DNA of 5,999 nt from Chitinophagaceae bacterium (GCA_003167015.1 PMUF01000270.1:1-5999), one strand, 5' to 3'. Counted from the first letter of the stretch, positions 1 through 5,999 are shown. The notes: a model not told the origin generated them from the letters alone. Program-made: numbers and translations.

Positions 1-82
1 TACTTTCCCGCATTGGACGCGGCTTTCAGCGGAATTAGTCCCAGATTAGTAACCGGTTTTGTGTCAAAAAGCCTCAGACCGG

Positions 83-514
83 CTAAGCTGCGTGCCACTC
101 AAACGTACTTTCGTCCAAAGGGTCCCAATTAGACAGTCTTTCTCCCAATATATTTAAAGCCGCGGGATAACTAATTATAAAAAACTCTGATTTATCGTAA
201 TGAGGTTCGACGAAATGAGTCTCCATCCGCACTTTAATTGCTGACTTACCCGTAGGATCGTAGCAAAATACGTCAAGCAGTAAATAATTGGCCCAAGGTC
301 TATCTAACCCACCCCATTCTAATTTAATGCGACTTTCGCTGCTCGCCGGGAAATCCTTGAGTTTCTCTCCGAAATCTTTAAAACCGTCTCTTTGCAAATA
401 AAACTGTTGAGACGCCGAACATGAACCGTTGGAAACCTGCAAAATAAACTCACTTACCTTGTCAATACGATCCAGATCTGCATCAATCATTGTTATCTTT
501 ATTCCCGCTTGCAT
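83..514 (-). CDS. Small protein, tentatively WapI-like immunity protein
   Basis: This 143-residue soluble protein has no signal peptide or membrane segment. Its layout resembles the WapI-type immunity proteins of polymorphic toxin systems, as I remember that family: an early strand ending in a small-residue stretch (SNGSCSAS, residues 28-35), an aromatic strand and helix (FKDFGEKLKDFP, 45-56), a strand followed by DPTGK (86-90), and a closing helix (ALNILGERL, 119-127). The match is by pattern only, so any immunity role is inference. I chose the ATG at 514, which sits 13 bases after the stop of the preceding gene in an AT-rich context. A TTG at 535 in the same frame would add seven residues and overlap that gene by 8 bases. 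Either way the two genes are close enough to be cotranscribed, with this one second. The stop is a TAG at 83-85. No strong terminator follows, only a weak TTTTG/CAAAA hairpin near 57-70. Confidence 0.72.
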   Translation of the reverse strand: MQAGIKITMIDADLDRIDKVSEFILQVSNGSCSASQQFYLQRDGFKDFGEKLKDFPASSESRIKLEWGGLDRPWANYLLLDVFCYDPTGKSAIKVRMETHFVEPHYDKSEFFIISYPAALNILGERLSNWDPLDESTFEWHAA

Positions 515-527
515 ATTATTATAATAC

Positions 528-1157
528 TTAGGCAATTGCTGTTGTCTTTGGTAAATCCTTCAAAAATTCTTTAGTTTGCTCCAAACTATAATACGTGTTG
601 ATTAATTGCACATACATATTTCGATTTCCCAATTTAGCCAAATCATAGTATTCAGATACCTTCTTCCCGGTGCCCAGCAACGTCTTCATAGTAAATTTCA
701 TTGCAATGCTCCCCGGACCATTTAAAATCCTCGTCTCGAGATGCCTCACTTCTTCATAGGGAACGAAATTTCTCTTCTGTTTTAGGTCATGAGGCCATCG
801 AAACCACTCGTTCATATCAGCCCAATTATCGCTCCGATTGTACAGGCTTTGCAAAGATTTACATTCAGGACGCTCGGAAATGATAAAATCCTTCGTTTGA
901 AACAGGTATTTCCAGGCGCCAATACCTCTAACATTCGGAAATTTATAAAAGGTTATGGGACCTAGGGCAACGCCAGAGGATCTGATCTCATTCATATTGT
1001 ATTCAGGCAATACGTTTTGATCTCTCCTATTGTAGGCATAGGCGTAACGTCCATCAAACATAGAATCATCCGTAAAATCATATACCTCAGAAAAGCCATA
1101 ACCTAATCCGTGGTCCATCGCAAATCGATATATTTTCCCTGAGTTTTCTGGTATCAT
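528..1157 (-). CDS. Hypothetical protein, tentatively Imm26-like immunity protein
   Basis: This is a 209-residue soluble protein starting at a clear ATG. Its N-terminal part (IYRFAMDHGLGYGFSEVYDF, residues 9-28) recalls the opening strands of Imm26-type immunity proteins, where a short 'usable and readable' strand pair is followed by a glycine-aromatic turn. Further motifs are LGPITFYKFPNVRGIGAWK (65-83), which looks like a conserved core, and a tryptophan-rich patch around 112-121 (WADMNEWFRW). The last 40 residues include a probable helix (SLEQTKEFLKDLP, 191-203). The Imm26 comparison comes from memory of the family pattern and is not secure. The gene is first in a two-gene leftward unit with the WapI-like gene. 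Its own upstream gap (1158-1325) holds a weak inverted repeat, TGTAAT/ATTACA, at 1200-1225. No toxin gene lies next to it, as would be expected for a classical toxin-immunity locus. Confidence 0.75.
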   Translation of the reverse strand: MIPENSGKIYRFAMDHGLGYGFSEVYDFTDDSMFDGRYAYAYNRRDQNVLPEYNMNEIRSSGVALGPITFYKFPNVRGIGAWKYLFQTKDFIISERPECKSLQSLYNRSDNWADMNEWFRWPHDLKQKRNFVPYEEVRHLETRILNGPGSIAMKFTMKTLLGTGKKVSEYYDLAKLGNRNMYVQLINTYYSLEQTKEFLKDLPKTTAIA

Positions 1158-1325
1158 AATTCTGAAGCATTTTCATATTCTACATAAAAGACTGAAGATT
1201 GTAATTTGATCACATAATTATTACAGTCGAGGACTGGTTTTCGATGGCAAACGAAAGGTTGTTGTAATCATAATTTGACCCGTCCGAACATCTCATGCCC
1301 AGTTATGCGGATATTCCGGATCCCA

Positions 1326-2465
1326 TCAAGGTAAGCCATCAATAAAAGCACTATCATGAAGAATAACCTTTCCCCCAAATAAATCTTTTAAATATGTTAA
1401 ACATGGTACATTCGAGTCTTGTGTTAAAGTCACTACATATTCATAGGCCTTAATGGGCTTTTCTTTGCCAGTTAGAGTTACTCCATGCGCAGCCTCGAAA
1501 TTCTCAGTATGCACATACCTTCTCGCCAACCCAATTTTCTTCAAATTCGCTTGTTCAATTTTCTCCCATATAGAAGCATTTAAGGTCCAGGCACTATTTG
1601 CATTTCCATTCTCATTTAGTCTCGAATCACTGTCATGGATTACACACTGCTCTATGTGAAAGGCGGTAAAGATTTCTTGAAAAAACGGAATATTGTTCTT
1701 TGTACCTGCATTCAAAACATAGACCTCATATTGATTAAAAAATCTACCGAGCAAATCTCTAAAAACAATAGCTTCCGTATCGCCTTCAACAATTATCACC
1801 TTCCGCGCATAAAATGATTCACAGACATGAGGGTTAAACCGATTTATCATTTGAATCCTTTGTTTTTTTTCATCGTCACCTCTAAAAACGTCATCCCCTA
1901 CTTGATGCGCTTCTGTAGTTTCATCATCATTTTTTATAACTCTTACCAAAGAAGAATGTGGCTTGGAAATATCAATCATTAAAGGCGAATGCGTAGCGCA
2001 AAGAATCTGAAATGGGCTATTTTCAGCTAAATCATATAAACTTTTCCTCAATCGAAAAGAAACTTCAGGATGAAGGAATAATTCAGGTTCTTCAAACAGA
2101 ATAAGATACTCCTTTCTACTACCTTCCTTTTGTTTCTTAAGAAATGAAATAAAGTTGAACAATGCCTGCCTTATTACACCATGACCATGTTGCGTAAATA
2201 CTTCGTTCCTGTCTACCCCATCCTTTTTAACATTGACAGAATGATTTTTTTTAAAAGCATCTTCGAGCTTTATATGTTCATCATTTTTGGGATCAATCTT
2301 TAAAGTCAAATCGGTAAACACTTTCCTAAAATGCTCGTTAATATCAGTATTATATGAGGCCACAACATCTGATCCAAGTATTTTTTTCTGCAATTCTTTT
2401 ACTCCCGTTAGAAGATTATTAAAGTCATCCGGATAGTCTTCGCGCAAACTTTTTAAGCATTTCAT
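1326..2465 (-). CDS. OLD-family nuclease, C-terminal part (ATPase signature, Walker B, TOPRIM)
   Basis: This 379-residue open frame holds the second half of an OLD-type (overcoming lysogenization defect) ATP-dependent nuclease. In order it shows a signature-like QHGHGVIRQ (92-100), a Walker B strand with acidic residues (YLILFEEPELFLHP, 120-133), a switch motif ATHS (157-160), and a TOPRIM domain. The TOPRIM domain opens with VIIVEGDTE (223-231, catalytic-type E227), continues with VLNAGTKNN (250-258) and has the acidic DSDS (278-281). In characterised OLD/GajA proteins this domain cuts DNA using metal ions. The Walker A half lies in the other frame at 2425-2991, overlapping by 41 bases. The ATG at 2465 has no recognisable ribosome-binding site and is probably just the first ATG after the frame change, because this frame lacks its own ATP-binding loop. 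If the frames are joined, the product is about 554 residues, a normal size for the family. Confidence 0.85.
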   Translation of the reverse strand: MKCLKSLREDYPDDFNNLLTGVKELQKKILGSDVVASYNTDINEHFRKVFTDLTLKIDPKNDEHIKLEDAFKKNHSVNVKKDGVDRNEVFTQHGHGVIRQALFNFISFLKKQKEGSRKEYLILFEEPELFLHPEVSFRLRKSLYDLAENSPFQILCATHSPLMIDISKPHSSLVRVIKNDDETTEAHQVGDDVFRGDDEKKQRIQMINRFNPHVCESFYARKVIIVEGDTEAIVFRDLLGRFFNQYEVYVLNAGTKNNIPFFQEIFTAFHIEQCVIHDSDSRLNENGNANSAWTLNASIWEKIEQANLKKIGLARRYVHTENFEAAHGVTLTGKEKPIKAYEYVVTLTQDSNVPCLTYLKDLFGGKVILHDSAFIDGLP

Positions 2466-2991
2466 CTTGAATAAGTTTATTTACTTTTTCTTCAAGAGTT
2501 GTCTCGGTCTCCATCGCACTTATACAAATTGGGGTCGGGGAGTATTTTTGAAATAGTGATGGCATTCCTCCAAACCCATCTTTCACCCATTCATCTTGCG
2601 TGGGTGAAAAGGTGAATTTTTCTCCTACTTCATCTTTCACCTTCCAGCGCTTTTTTATCTTAACTAAACTATCGCCATCGACCCACTTGTTGACCCAATC
2701 AGGTTCAGCCTGCTTTCCCTTGCCGACAAGTTCTACTTCTGCATCATCGGTCTGCTCCTTTAAAAAAACCCCCTCTATTTCTATAGGGATATCTGTATCA
2801 TAATTGTAAAAATCAGATTCAGTGGCTGTTTGCTTAGCATTAATGAAAAATTCATACCCCCGCAAAAAAGAAGATTTGCCAACGTTATTTTGACCAATCA
2901 AGAAAATAATATTGGACTTCGAAAAGTCAATAATATTATGATCCCCCTTTAACCCTCGAAAATTTCTAATTATGAGCGTTTGAAGTTTCAT
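2425..2991 (-). CDS. OLD-family nuclease, N-terminal ATPase part, frame-disrupted
   Basis: This 188-residue frame begins with LIIRNFRGLKG (6-16) and the Walker A loop GQNNVGKSS (33-41), the typical start of RecF/SMC-like ABC ATPases of the OLD family. The end of the frame changes character: after NKLIQDEMLK it runs into KFARRLSG and stops. The overlapping frame continues naturally as SLREDYPDDFNNLL, an acidic helix that fits the family. Removing one A from the run of five (2450-2454 on this coordinate system) would join the frames seamlessly. So this is a probable frameshifted gene, a sequencing error, or less likely a +1 recoding site. The start is an ATG at 2991, preceded by AT-rich sequence. 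No helicase (GajB type), reverse transcriptase or other OLD partner is adjacent. The next gene downstream is 168 bases beyond the TOPRIM half. Confidence 0.85.
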   Translation of the reverse strand: MKLQTLIIRNFRGLKGDHNIIDFSKSNIIFLIGQNNVGKSSFLRGYEFFINAKQTATESDFYNYDTDIPIEIEGVFLKEQTDDAEVELVGKGKQAEPDWVNKWVDGDSLVKIKKRWKVKDEVGEKFTFSPTQDEWVKDGFGGMPSLFQKYSPTPICISAMETETTLEEKVNKLIQDEMLKKFARRLSG

Positions 2992-3302
2992 ATAACGAGA
3001 TTAAATGCTTTTCTAATACCGCAATCGTAATAATGAGCGCAAGCTAAATTTATGACTTGATTTAAGCAAAGGTGTTTTCACCCAATTTTCTCAATTGCGC
3101 CATCAAACTGAGGTTTCCTCCCTACCTTCTCCGGCTTCACCTTTCCGGCCAGCGTCAGTACTCTTGACAATAATCCCAATGTCATCAATATCAATCAATT
3201 AAAGCGTCAATCAAAATTGTGAATAAAAAGTGATTAAACTAATTTATTTAGCCCTGTCGATGCTAATTTTTTTACTAACTTAGTTGAACAAAATTTAATA
3301 CT
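2992..3302. other. Divergent intergenic region with two small hairpins
   Basis: This 311-bp gap separates the leftward OLD gene from the rightward 65-residue gene, so it should carry both promoters. I see no convincing Bacteroidota TTTG/TAnnTTTG pair. The nearest candidates are TAACTTAG at 3276-3283 for the rightward gene and, reading leftward, a TAAATTTA upstream of the OLD start. Two small adjacent inverted repeats occur: GGTG-TTTT-CACC at 3071-3082 and CAATT/AATTG at 3083-3097. There is also TGACA/TGTCA around 3167-3186. No open frame with gene-like character was found. Confidence 0.4.
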
Positions 3303-3500
3303 ATGAGTACTCCAAACCGTTCCAGAGACAAAGATGGAACATGGCGCGAAAAAAGATCTGATACAAAAGTAGAAAACCTCAAAAAAGATTATCCGGAGTT
3401 CAGAGATATCAATGGTAATACCCATTTGGGGACTCTTAAGGAGAAATACAATACGGATTCTCTTGACGGAGTTCGACGAGCTTTAAGAGATGACAAATAA
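3303..3500 (+). CDS. Small charged conserved-type hypothetical protein
   Basis: This 65-residue hydrophilic protein starts with an ATG right after AT-rich sequence (AAATTTAATACT). The N-terminus, RSRDKDGTWREKRSDT (6-21), followed by VENLKKDYPEF (23-33) and a short C-terminal LGTLKEKYNTDSLDGVRRAL (42-61), matches a pattern I remember from small uncharacterised bacterial proteins: RDKDG, then K-x-G/S-D/N-T, then a TL-RK-Y helix, then a KL-x-x-hydrophobic repeat. I know of no assigned function. The protein has no membrane segment or cysteine motif. It is the first rightward gene after the divergent gap. The next gene begins 234 bases later, so cotranscription is possible but not shown. The antisense open frames across it look like shadows. 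Confidence 0.68.
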   Translation: MSTPNRSRDKDGTWREKRSDTKVENLKKDYPEFRDINGNTHLGTLKEKYNTDSLDGVRRALRDDK

Positions 3501-3734
3501 TTGTCCAATCTCCCGAGGTATAATAAGTAGGTTGGGATCAGCCGAGACACGTTCAACGGGAGGGCAACCTTCCTTAACGTGAACCATTCCTTCTCTTGAA
3601 TCGCCCAAACTCGATCTCCGGTAATAAAAGTCTCCGGGTTCGCCCAGTGTTGGATGCCCAAGTCGGGGATAAGTTGTGAAGTAGATCAGCCCTCTTTCTA
3701 CGTAAAAGTATACCTTTCCATAAATTAGACTCAG
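3501..3734 (+). other. Intergenic region with possible structured RNA
   Basis: No convincing gene lies in this 234-bp gap. Its base composition is visibly richer in G and C than the flanking genes. It holds a well-formed stem-loop at 3548-3581, a direct CTCCGG pair near 3616-3640, and a small GGG-TTCG-CCC hairpin near 3638-3650. Antisense open frames cross it, but they run on into the neighbouring genes and show no domain I recognise. A TACCTTTC at 3711-3718 is one base from the Bacteroidota -7 consensus TAnnTTTG and could serve the downstream gene, though no partner -33 element is seen. Confidence 0.4.
3548..3581 (+). repeat. Stem-loop with GCAA tetraloop
   Basis: The outer arms CACGTT (3548-3553) and AACGTG (3576-3581) are perfectly complementary. 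Inside them GGGAGG (3558-3563) pairs with CCTTCC (3568-3573), using one G-U pair, around the loop GCAA (3564-3567), which is a GNRA tetraloop when read as RNA on the plus strand. A small internal loop (CAAC against TT) separates the two stems. No T run follows, so it does not look like a simple terminator. A structured leader or small RNA is possible but unproven. Confidence 0.5.
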
Positions 3735-4676
3735 ATGGCAACCCTATTAGGCAATCCTGAAATAAAGGATGCAATTTCTTCAAATGGTTTTATAAAAAAT
3801 GGTAATCAGGACAATATTGACGGCCTCAAGTATGATTTTTCTTTAAGTTCAAGAATTCTTAAGGCAAAATTCAAACAGCCTATCGATATCAGCGCCCTTC
3901 CCGAAACAAGAAAAGTAGATCTGGTCATTGAGCCGGGAGAAGTAGTATTCGTCTTGACACAGGAAGTGCTTATGTTGCCGAATGATATTATGGCCCTTCT
4001 TATCCCCAAGAGAAAATTAAGCCATGACGGAATAATGATCTTAGGTGGATTAAGTGTTGATCCATTATATGAAGGAAGATTACTTATCGGGCTTTATAAC
4101 CTTTCTTCCTCTGCTTACCCAATCATTCCAGGTAGAAAATTAATTGCAGCTCAATTTTACAGACTATCTGAAAGTGAAAAAATCGATATTTCAAAACCAC
4201 AGGTCAGAATCACAGATTTCCCGGATGATCTTATTCGGCTAATGCAAAGTTACAAACCGGTATCTTCGGAAGCCCTTATGAATTCCGTTTCAACTCTTGA
4301 ATCAAAATTTGACAATCTTTTACAGGAATTCAGGTCAAAAGACGATTGGTTTAATAAGTTGCAGGATAGCATGGACAAGCAAGAAAAGACCGTCGACAAA
4401 ATTCTTGAGGGTTTAGAAAAAGAGGTAACCGACCGACGAACTTCGGATCAAGAAGTGGAAAGAAAAGTTGAAGGAATGCGTGGGGAAATAAAGGAGTATC
4501 TGAAGTCATCTTATAAAACAGCAGCCATTATAGGTGTAGTCGGCGCATTAGTAATGTCGGCCTTATTTAAGTGGGTGTTAGAACCAAAACAGGCACCTCC
4601 CGTGCCCCAGCAAATCTTTATCAGTATGGATTCCATTAAAAAAGCTGCTAAAGACACATCCAAATTAGGCCACTGA
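3735..4676 (+). CDS. Membrane-anchored dCTP deaminase/dUTPase-fold protein with coiled coil
   Basis: This 313-residue protein has three parts. Residues 1-165 follow the Dcd/dUTPase fold: LLGNPEIKDAISSNGFI (4-20) matches the N-terminal helix of dCTP deaminases, KYDFSL (32-37) the first strand, and IEPGEVVFVLTQEVLMLPNDI (65-85) the central sheet. PKRKLSHDGI (91-100) sits where RSSLARLG is usual, LSVDPLYEGRLLIGLYNLSS (106-125) in the active-site strand, and IIPGRKLIAAQFYRL (130-144) closes the fold. D109 matches the conserved aspartate of dUTPases, but the glutamate that deaminates cytosine in Dcd (LEFYN) is G119, and the RSS motif is altered. Deamination is therefore unlikely; nucleotide binding is possible. 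Residues 183-258 form a charged, probable coiled coil. Residues 262-282 (TAAIIGVVGALVMSALFKWVL) are one membrane helix, followed by a 31-residue tail. The gene stands alone between long gaps. A nucleotide-sensing membrane protein, perhaps for phage defence, is inference. Confidence 0.82.
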   Translation: MATLLGNPEIKDAISSNGFIKNGNQDNIDGLKYDFSLSSRILKAKFKQPIDISALPETRKVDLVIEPGEVVFVLTQEVLMLPNDIMALLIPKRKLSHDGIMILGGLSVDPLYEGRLLIGLYNLSSSAYPIIPGRKLIAAQFYRLSESEKIDISKPQVRITDFPDDLIRLMQSYKPVSSEALMNSVSTLESKFDNLLQEFRSKDDWFNKLQDSMDKQEKTVDKILEGLEKEVTDRRTSDQEVERKVEGMRGEIKEYLKSSYKTAAIIGVVGALVMSALFKWVLEPKQAPPVPQQIFISMDSIKKAAKDTSKLGH

Positions 4677-5084
4677 TATTGACAAAATCGAAGTGAATTA
4701 TTAGGCTTGATCCTGCTACTGGGCTTATGTAGGAAACGTAGGATTTGAAGGAAACCCGCCAACAATGGCAAACTAGCGTGCCAACACGTGCCCTCACGTT
4801 CCCCGTGGTCACTAATTTCGAACATAGCAACCCAATTCGCACCACAAAAAAGCATAGTCAAGTCCCCAAAAGCATTAGTATCAAATAATAACAATCGCTT
4901 CAATCTCCGCTCAGCCAATTACCTCGCCCCTTTTCCTGAACTTATATAATCGATTGGCATACAAAGTCTGTCTTGTCATCCGATATAGCTAAGTCGAGCC
5001 AAAAATGGGTGTTTTCACGGTTGGAAGAAAAGTCATAATTCTGTATTTTCATAACATCTTTGGGTCGAAAAATCACCCTATTCT
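4677..5084. other. Intergenic region containing repeat copy A
   Basis: This 408-bp gap lies between two rightward genes. Shortly after the stop there is an imperfect stem, ATCCT-g-CTAC (4710-4719) against GTAG (4729-4732) and AGGAT (4740-4744), which might help end transcription. Repeat copy A follows at about 4806-4889. The last 165 bases before the next gene are AT-rich and contain CATCTTTG (5055-5062), one base from TAnnTTTG, at 22 bases before the start. No -33 element is evident at the expected spacing. A minus-strand open frame from 4918 into the preceding gene exists but I do not regard it as a gene. Confidence 0.45.
4806..4889. repeat. Diverged direct repeat, copy A
   Basis: This copy matches 5838-5920 in the same orientation. 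A TGGTCACTA block (4806-4814) is followed, at the same distance of 17 bases in both copies, by a 22-base identical block at 4823-4844. Weaker similarity runs through AAAAGCATA and on to about 4889. Both copies can be read on the minus strand as GANWVAM within an open frame, but the shared codons show no synonymous change, so the conservation looks like DNA or RNA rather than protein. Upstream (4781-4805) a further weak match to copy B includes a short ACGTG-CCCT-CACGT hairpin. Confidence 0.7.
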
Positions 5085-5585
5085 ATGGCAACCAAGGATC
5101 AGATGGACTTCTTCAAAGACACATATTTCGATGAAGAGAAACGGTACGAACAGCTAACCCGTCGTGGAGAGATTTACTTTTCGATTATCTCCATTCTTTT
5201 GTCTGGAATCCTCTTAAAGCTGAAAGATATTGCTGATTTGTACAAGGAAATGCAGCGTTGCTTCCGCATCATTGGATTTGCCTTCTTTGTTCTCGCTTTC
5301 CTGTTTTTAGGGATCGCTTTTCTGTATCTAGCTCAAGCGTTACGCATCAGAAGTTATCAGGCTATTATCGATTTCAAGAAATTTCGGGACGATTTGGAGG
5401 ATACCCCTCCTTCCGATGAGGACTTTTTTGACGACCGTATCGTCAACTATATGTATGCCACCGAAAAAAACGAAGCCGTCAATGAGAAAAGAGCAAATGC
5501 TCTCTCCCGCTCACTAATTTTCATTCTCCTAGGGTTCCTTTTTGTATGCTCTTTTGTCGTAAGTATTATCTTTCAAAAAATATAA
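5085..5585 (+). CDS. Three-helix membrane protein, possible defence effector
   Basis: This 166-residue protein is predicted to be an inner-membrane protein. A charged N-terminal helix (FFKDTYFDEEKRYEQLTRRGE, residues 9-29) runs into a first hydrophobic segment (about 30-46). A second, long one spans 62-86 (IIGFAFFVLAFLFLGIAFLYLAQAL). The middle is a hydrophilic acidic region (DDLEDTPPSDEDFFDD, 102-117) and a basic/acidic helix (YATEKNEAVNEKRANALSRS, 124-143), and the final membrane segment is 143-163. The 'E-E-K-R helix, membrane helices, N-E-K helix, membrane helix' layout recalls small SLATT-like or Pycsar-type membrane effectors, but no family match is certain. The start is an ATG with CATCTTTG 22 bases upstream as a possible promoter element. 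A 51-residue gene begins two bases after its stop. The pair sits between the two direct repeat copies. Confidence 0.8.
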   Translation: MATKDQMDFFKDTYFDEEKRYEQLTRRGEIYFSIISILLSGILLKLKDIADLYKEMQRCFRIIGFAFFVLAFLFLGIAFLYLAQALRIRSYQAIIDFKKFRDDLEDTPPSDEDFFDDRIVNYMYATEKNEAVNEKRANALSRSLIFILLGFLFVCSFVVSIIFQKI

Positions 5586-5587
5586 AT

Positions 5588-5743
5588 ATGCCTAAACTAA
5601 TTGAAAAGAAAAATGTCTCCCCTGCAAAAAAGGACCAGACAACCGATCCAATCGACGAAAAGTCGTTGACTCCGAAAGAGGAAGGTTACAAAGCAAAAAT
5701 CAACAGAAAATTTGCGGCTATGCCTCCGAAGCAGAAAAAGTAA
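5588..5743 (+). CDS. Small lysine-rich hypothetical protein
   Basis: This 51-residue, strongly basic protein (MPKLIEKKNVSPAKK at the start, AAMPPKQKK at the end) has no membrane segment and no recognised domain. I took the ATG at 5588. An earlier in-frame ATG at 5546 lies inside the membrane-protein gene and would give an unrelated N-terminus. The chosen ATG lies two bases after the stop of that gene, a spacing typical of translational coupling, which supports a real gene despite its size. It might be a partner or regulator of the membrane protein, but nothing in its sequence shows this. Its disordered, lysine-proline composition also fits a nucleic-acid-binding or ribosome-associated peptide. 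Confidence 0.55.
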   Translation: MPKLIEKKNVSPAKKDQTTDPIDEKSLTPKEEGYKAKINRKFAAMPPKQKK

Positions 5744-5767
5744 TCATCAATGAAGGCGGTATAAATT

Positions 5768-5824
5768 GGAGACATAGGATTATTTCCCCTCATCCCCCAT
5801 GTGGAATTGTGTCCTATGTTCTCC
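5768..5824. repeat. Long-loop inverted repeat downstream of the small gene
   Basis: The arms GGAGACATAGGA (5768-5779) and TCCTATGTTCTCC (5812-5824) are complementary over 12 pairs with one unpaired base in the right arm. They enclose a 32-base loop rich in C and T. It begins 25 bases after the last stop. No T run follows, so it is a weak terminator candidate. A stem with one extrahelical base beside a repeat invites comparison with recombination sites such as attC, but the typical GTT/AAC core is absent. Confidence 0.55.
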
Positions 5825-5837
5825 ATCCCCGCTACCA

Positions 5838-5920
5838 TGGTCACTACTTTTGGCCATAGCAACCCAATTCGCACCATAAAAAGCATAACTAAAGTCAAAT
5901 AAAGCAGTAATATCCATAAA
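5838..5920. repeat. Diverged direct repeat, copy B
   Basis: This is the second copy of the repeat at 4806-4889, offset by 1032 bases and in the same orientation. TGGTCACTA is at 5838-5846, the identical 22-base block at 5855-5876, and weaker similarity continues through AAAAGCATA to about 5920. The copy lies next to the inverted repeat at 5768-5824. The rest of the window to 5999 shows no gene; a minus-strand frame through copy B is interrupted and short. Confidence 0.7.
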
Positions 5921-5999
5921 TACTGAAGATATAACCCCCTGATTTACCGCGCAAAACCCGCATCCATCGCCGCCCGTTCACTTCCCAATACAAAACTTC

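Noticed and set aside
1200..1225. Palindrome-like TGTAAT/ATTACA upstream of the leftward immunity-like pair as an operator
   Set aside because: Only six pairs match in an AT-rich region, with no regulator gene nearby; expected by chance.
1326..2991. Complete Gabija system
   Set aside because: The nuclease resembles GajA in layout, but no UvrD-like GajB helicase lies on either side in the window.
3389..3783. Two overlapping minus-strand open frames across the gap between the 65-residue gene and the 313-residue gene
   Set aside because: They overlap real genes at both ends, show no domain I recognise, and the gap is better described as non-coding with hairpins.
4664..4706. ATTAGGC direct pair (4664-4670, 4700-4706) as integron attC remnants
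   Set aside because: The paired GTTRRRY/RYYYAAC arms and folding pattern of attC sites are absent.
4511..4918. A 135-residue minus-strand open frame over the end of the tethered-protein gene and the following gap
   Set aside because: It runs antisense into a well-supported gene, and the part shared with copy B shows DNA-level rather than protein-level conservation. I treat it as a shadow over a repeat.
3071..5018. GGTGTTTTCAC shared between 3071-3081 and 5008-5018 as a regulatory motif
   Set aside because: Only 11 bases, no shared position relative to starts, and no matching flanks.

Overview
The window looks like an accessory stretch of a Bacteroidota chromosome, perhaps Cytophagales or Saprospiria. 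This rests on moderate to low GC, AT-rich sequence before start codons with no clear Shine-Dalgarno motifs, and small unrelated genes separated by long non-coding gaps. The assignment is inference: no rRNA, tRNA or marker gene is present. No integrase, transposase, CRISPR array or phage structural gene was seen.

The layout is divergent around a 311-bp gap at 2992-3302. To its left everything reads leftward. First comes an OLD-family ATPase/TOPRIM nuclease, broken into two overlapping frames at 2425-2465 by what looks like one extra A in a short A run. After 168 bp come two close-packed small genes (1157 to 83) whose proteins resemble polymorphic-toxin immunity proteins (Imm26-like and WapI-like, both tentative). 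No toxin gene is visible beside them.

To the right everything reads rightward. There is a 65-residue charged protein of unknown function, then a 234-bp gap with a good hairpin. Next is a 313-residue protein whose N-terminal half has the dCTP deaminase/dUTPase fold, followed by a coiled coil and a C-terminal membrane anchor. A 408-bp gap follows, then a three-helix membrane protein immediately followed by a 51-residue lysine-rich protein. The membrane-protein pair lies between two direct copies of a roughly 85-bp diverged repeat (about 4806-4889 and 5838-5920), so it may be a discrete module.

Taken together, the OLD nuclease, the membrane-tethered nucleotide-binding-fold protein and the small membrane protein resemble the content of a defence island. 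No complete known system can be assembled; for example, no GajB-type helicase accompanies the OLD protein. The most novel candidate is the tethered Dcd/dUTPase-like protein, which lacks the Dcd catalytic glutamate and may act as a sensor rather than an enzyme.
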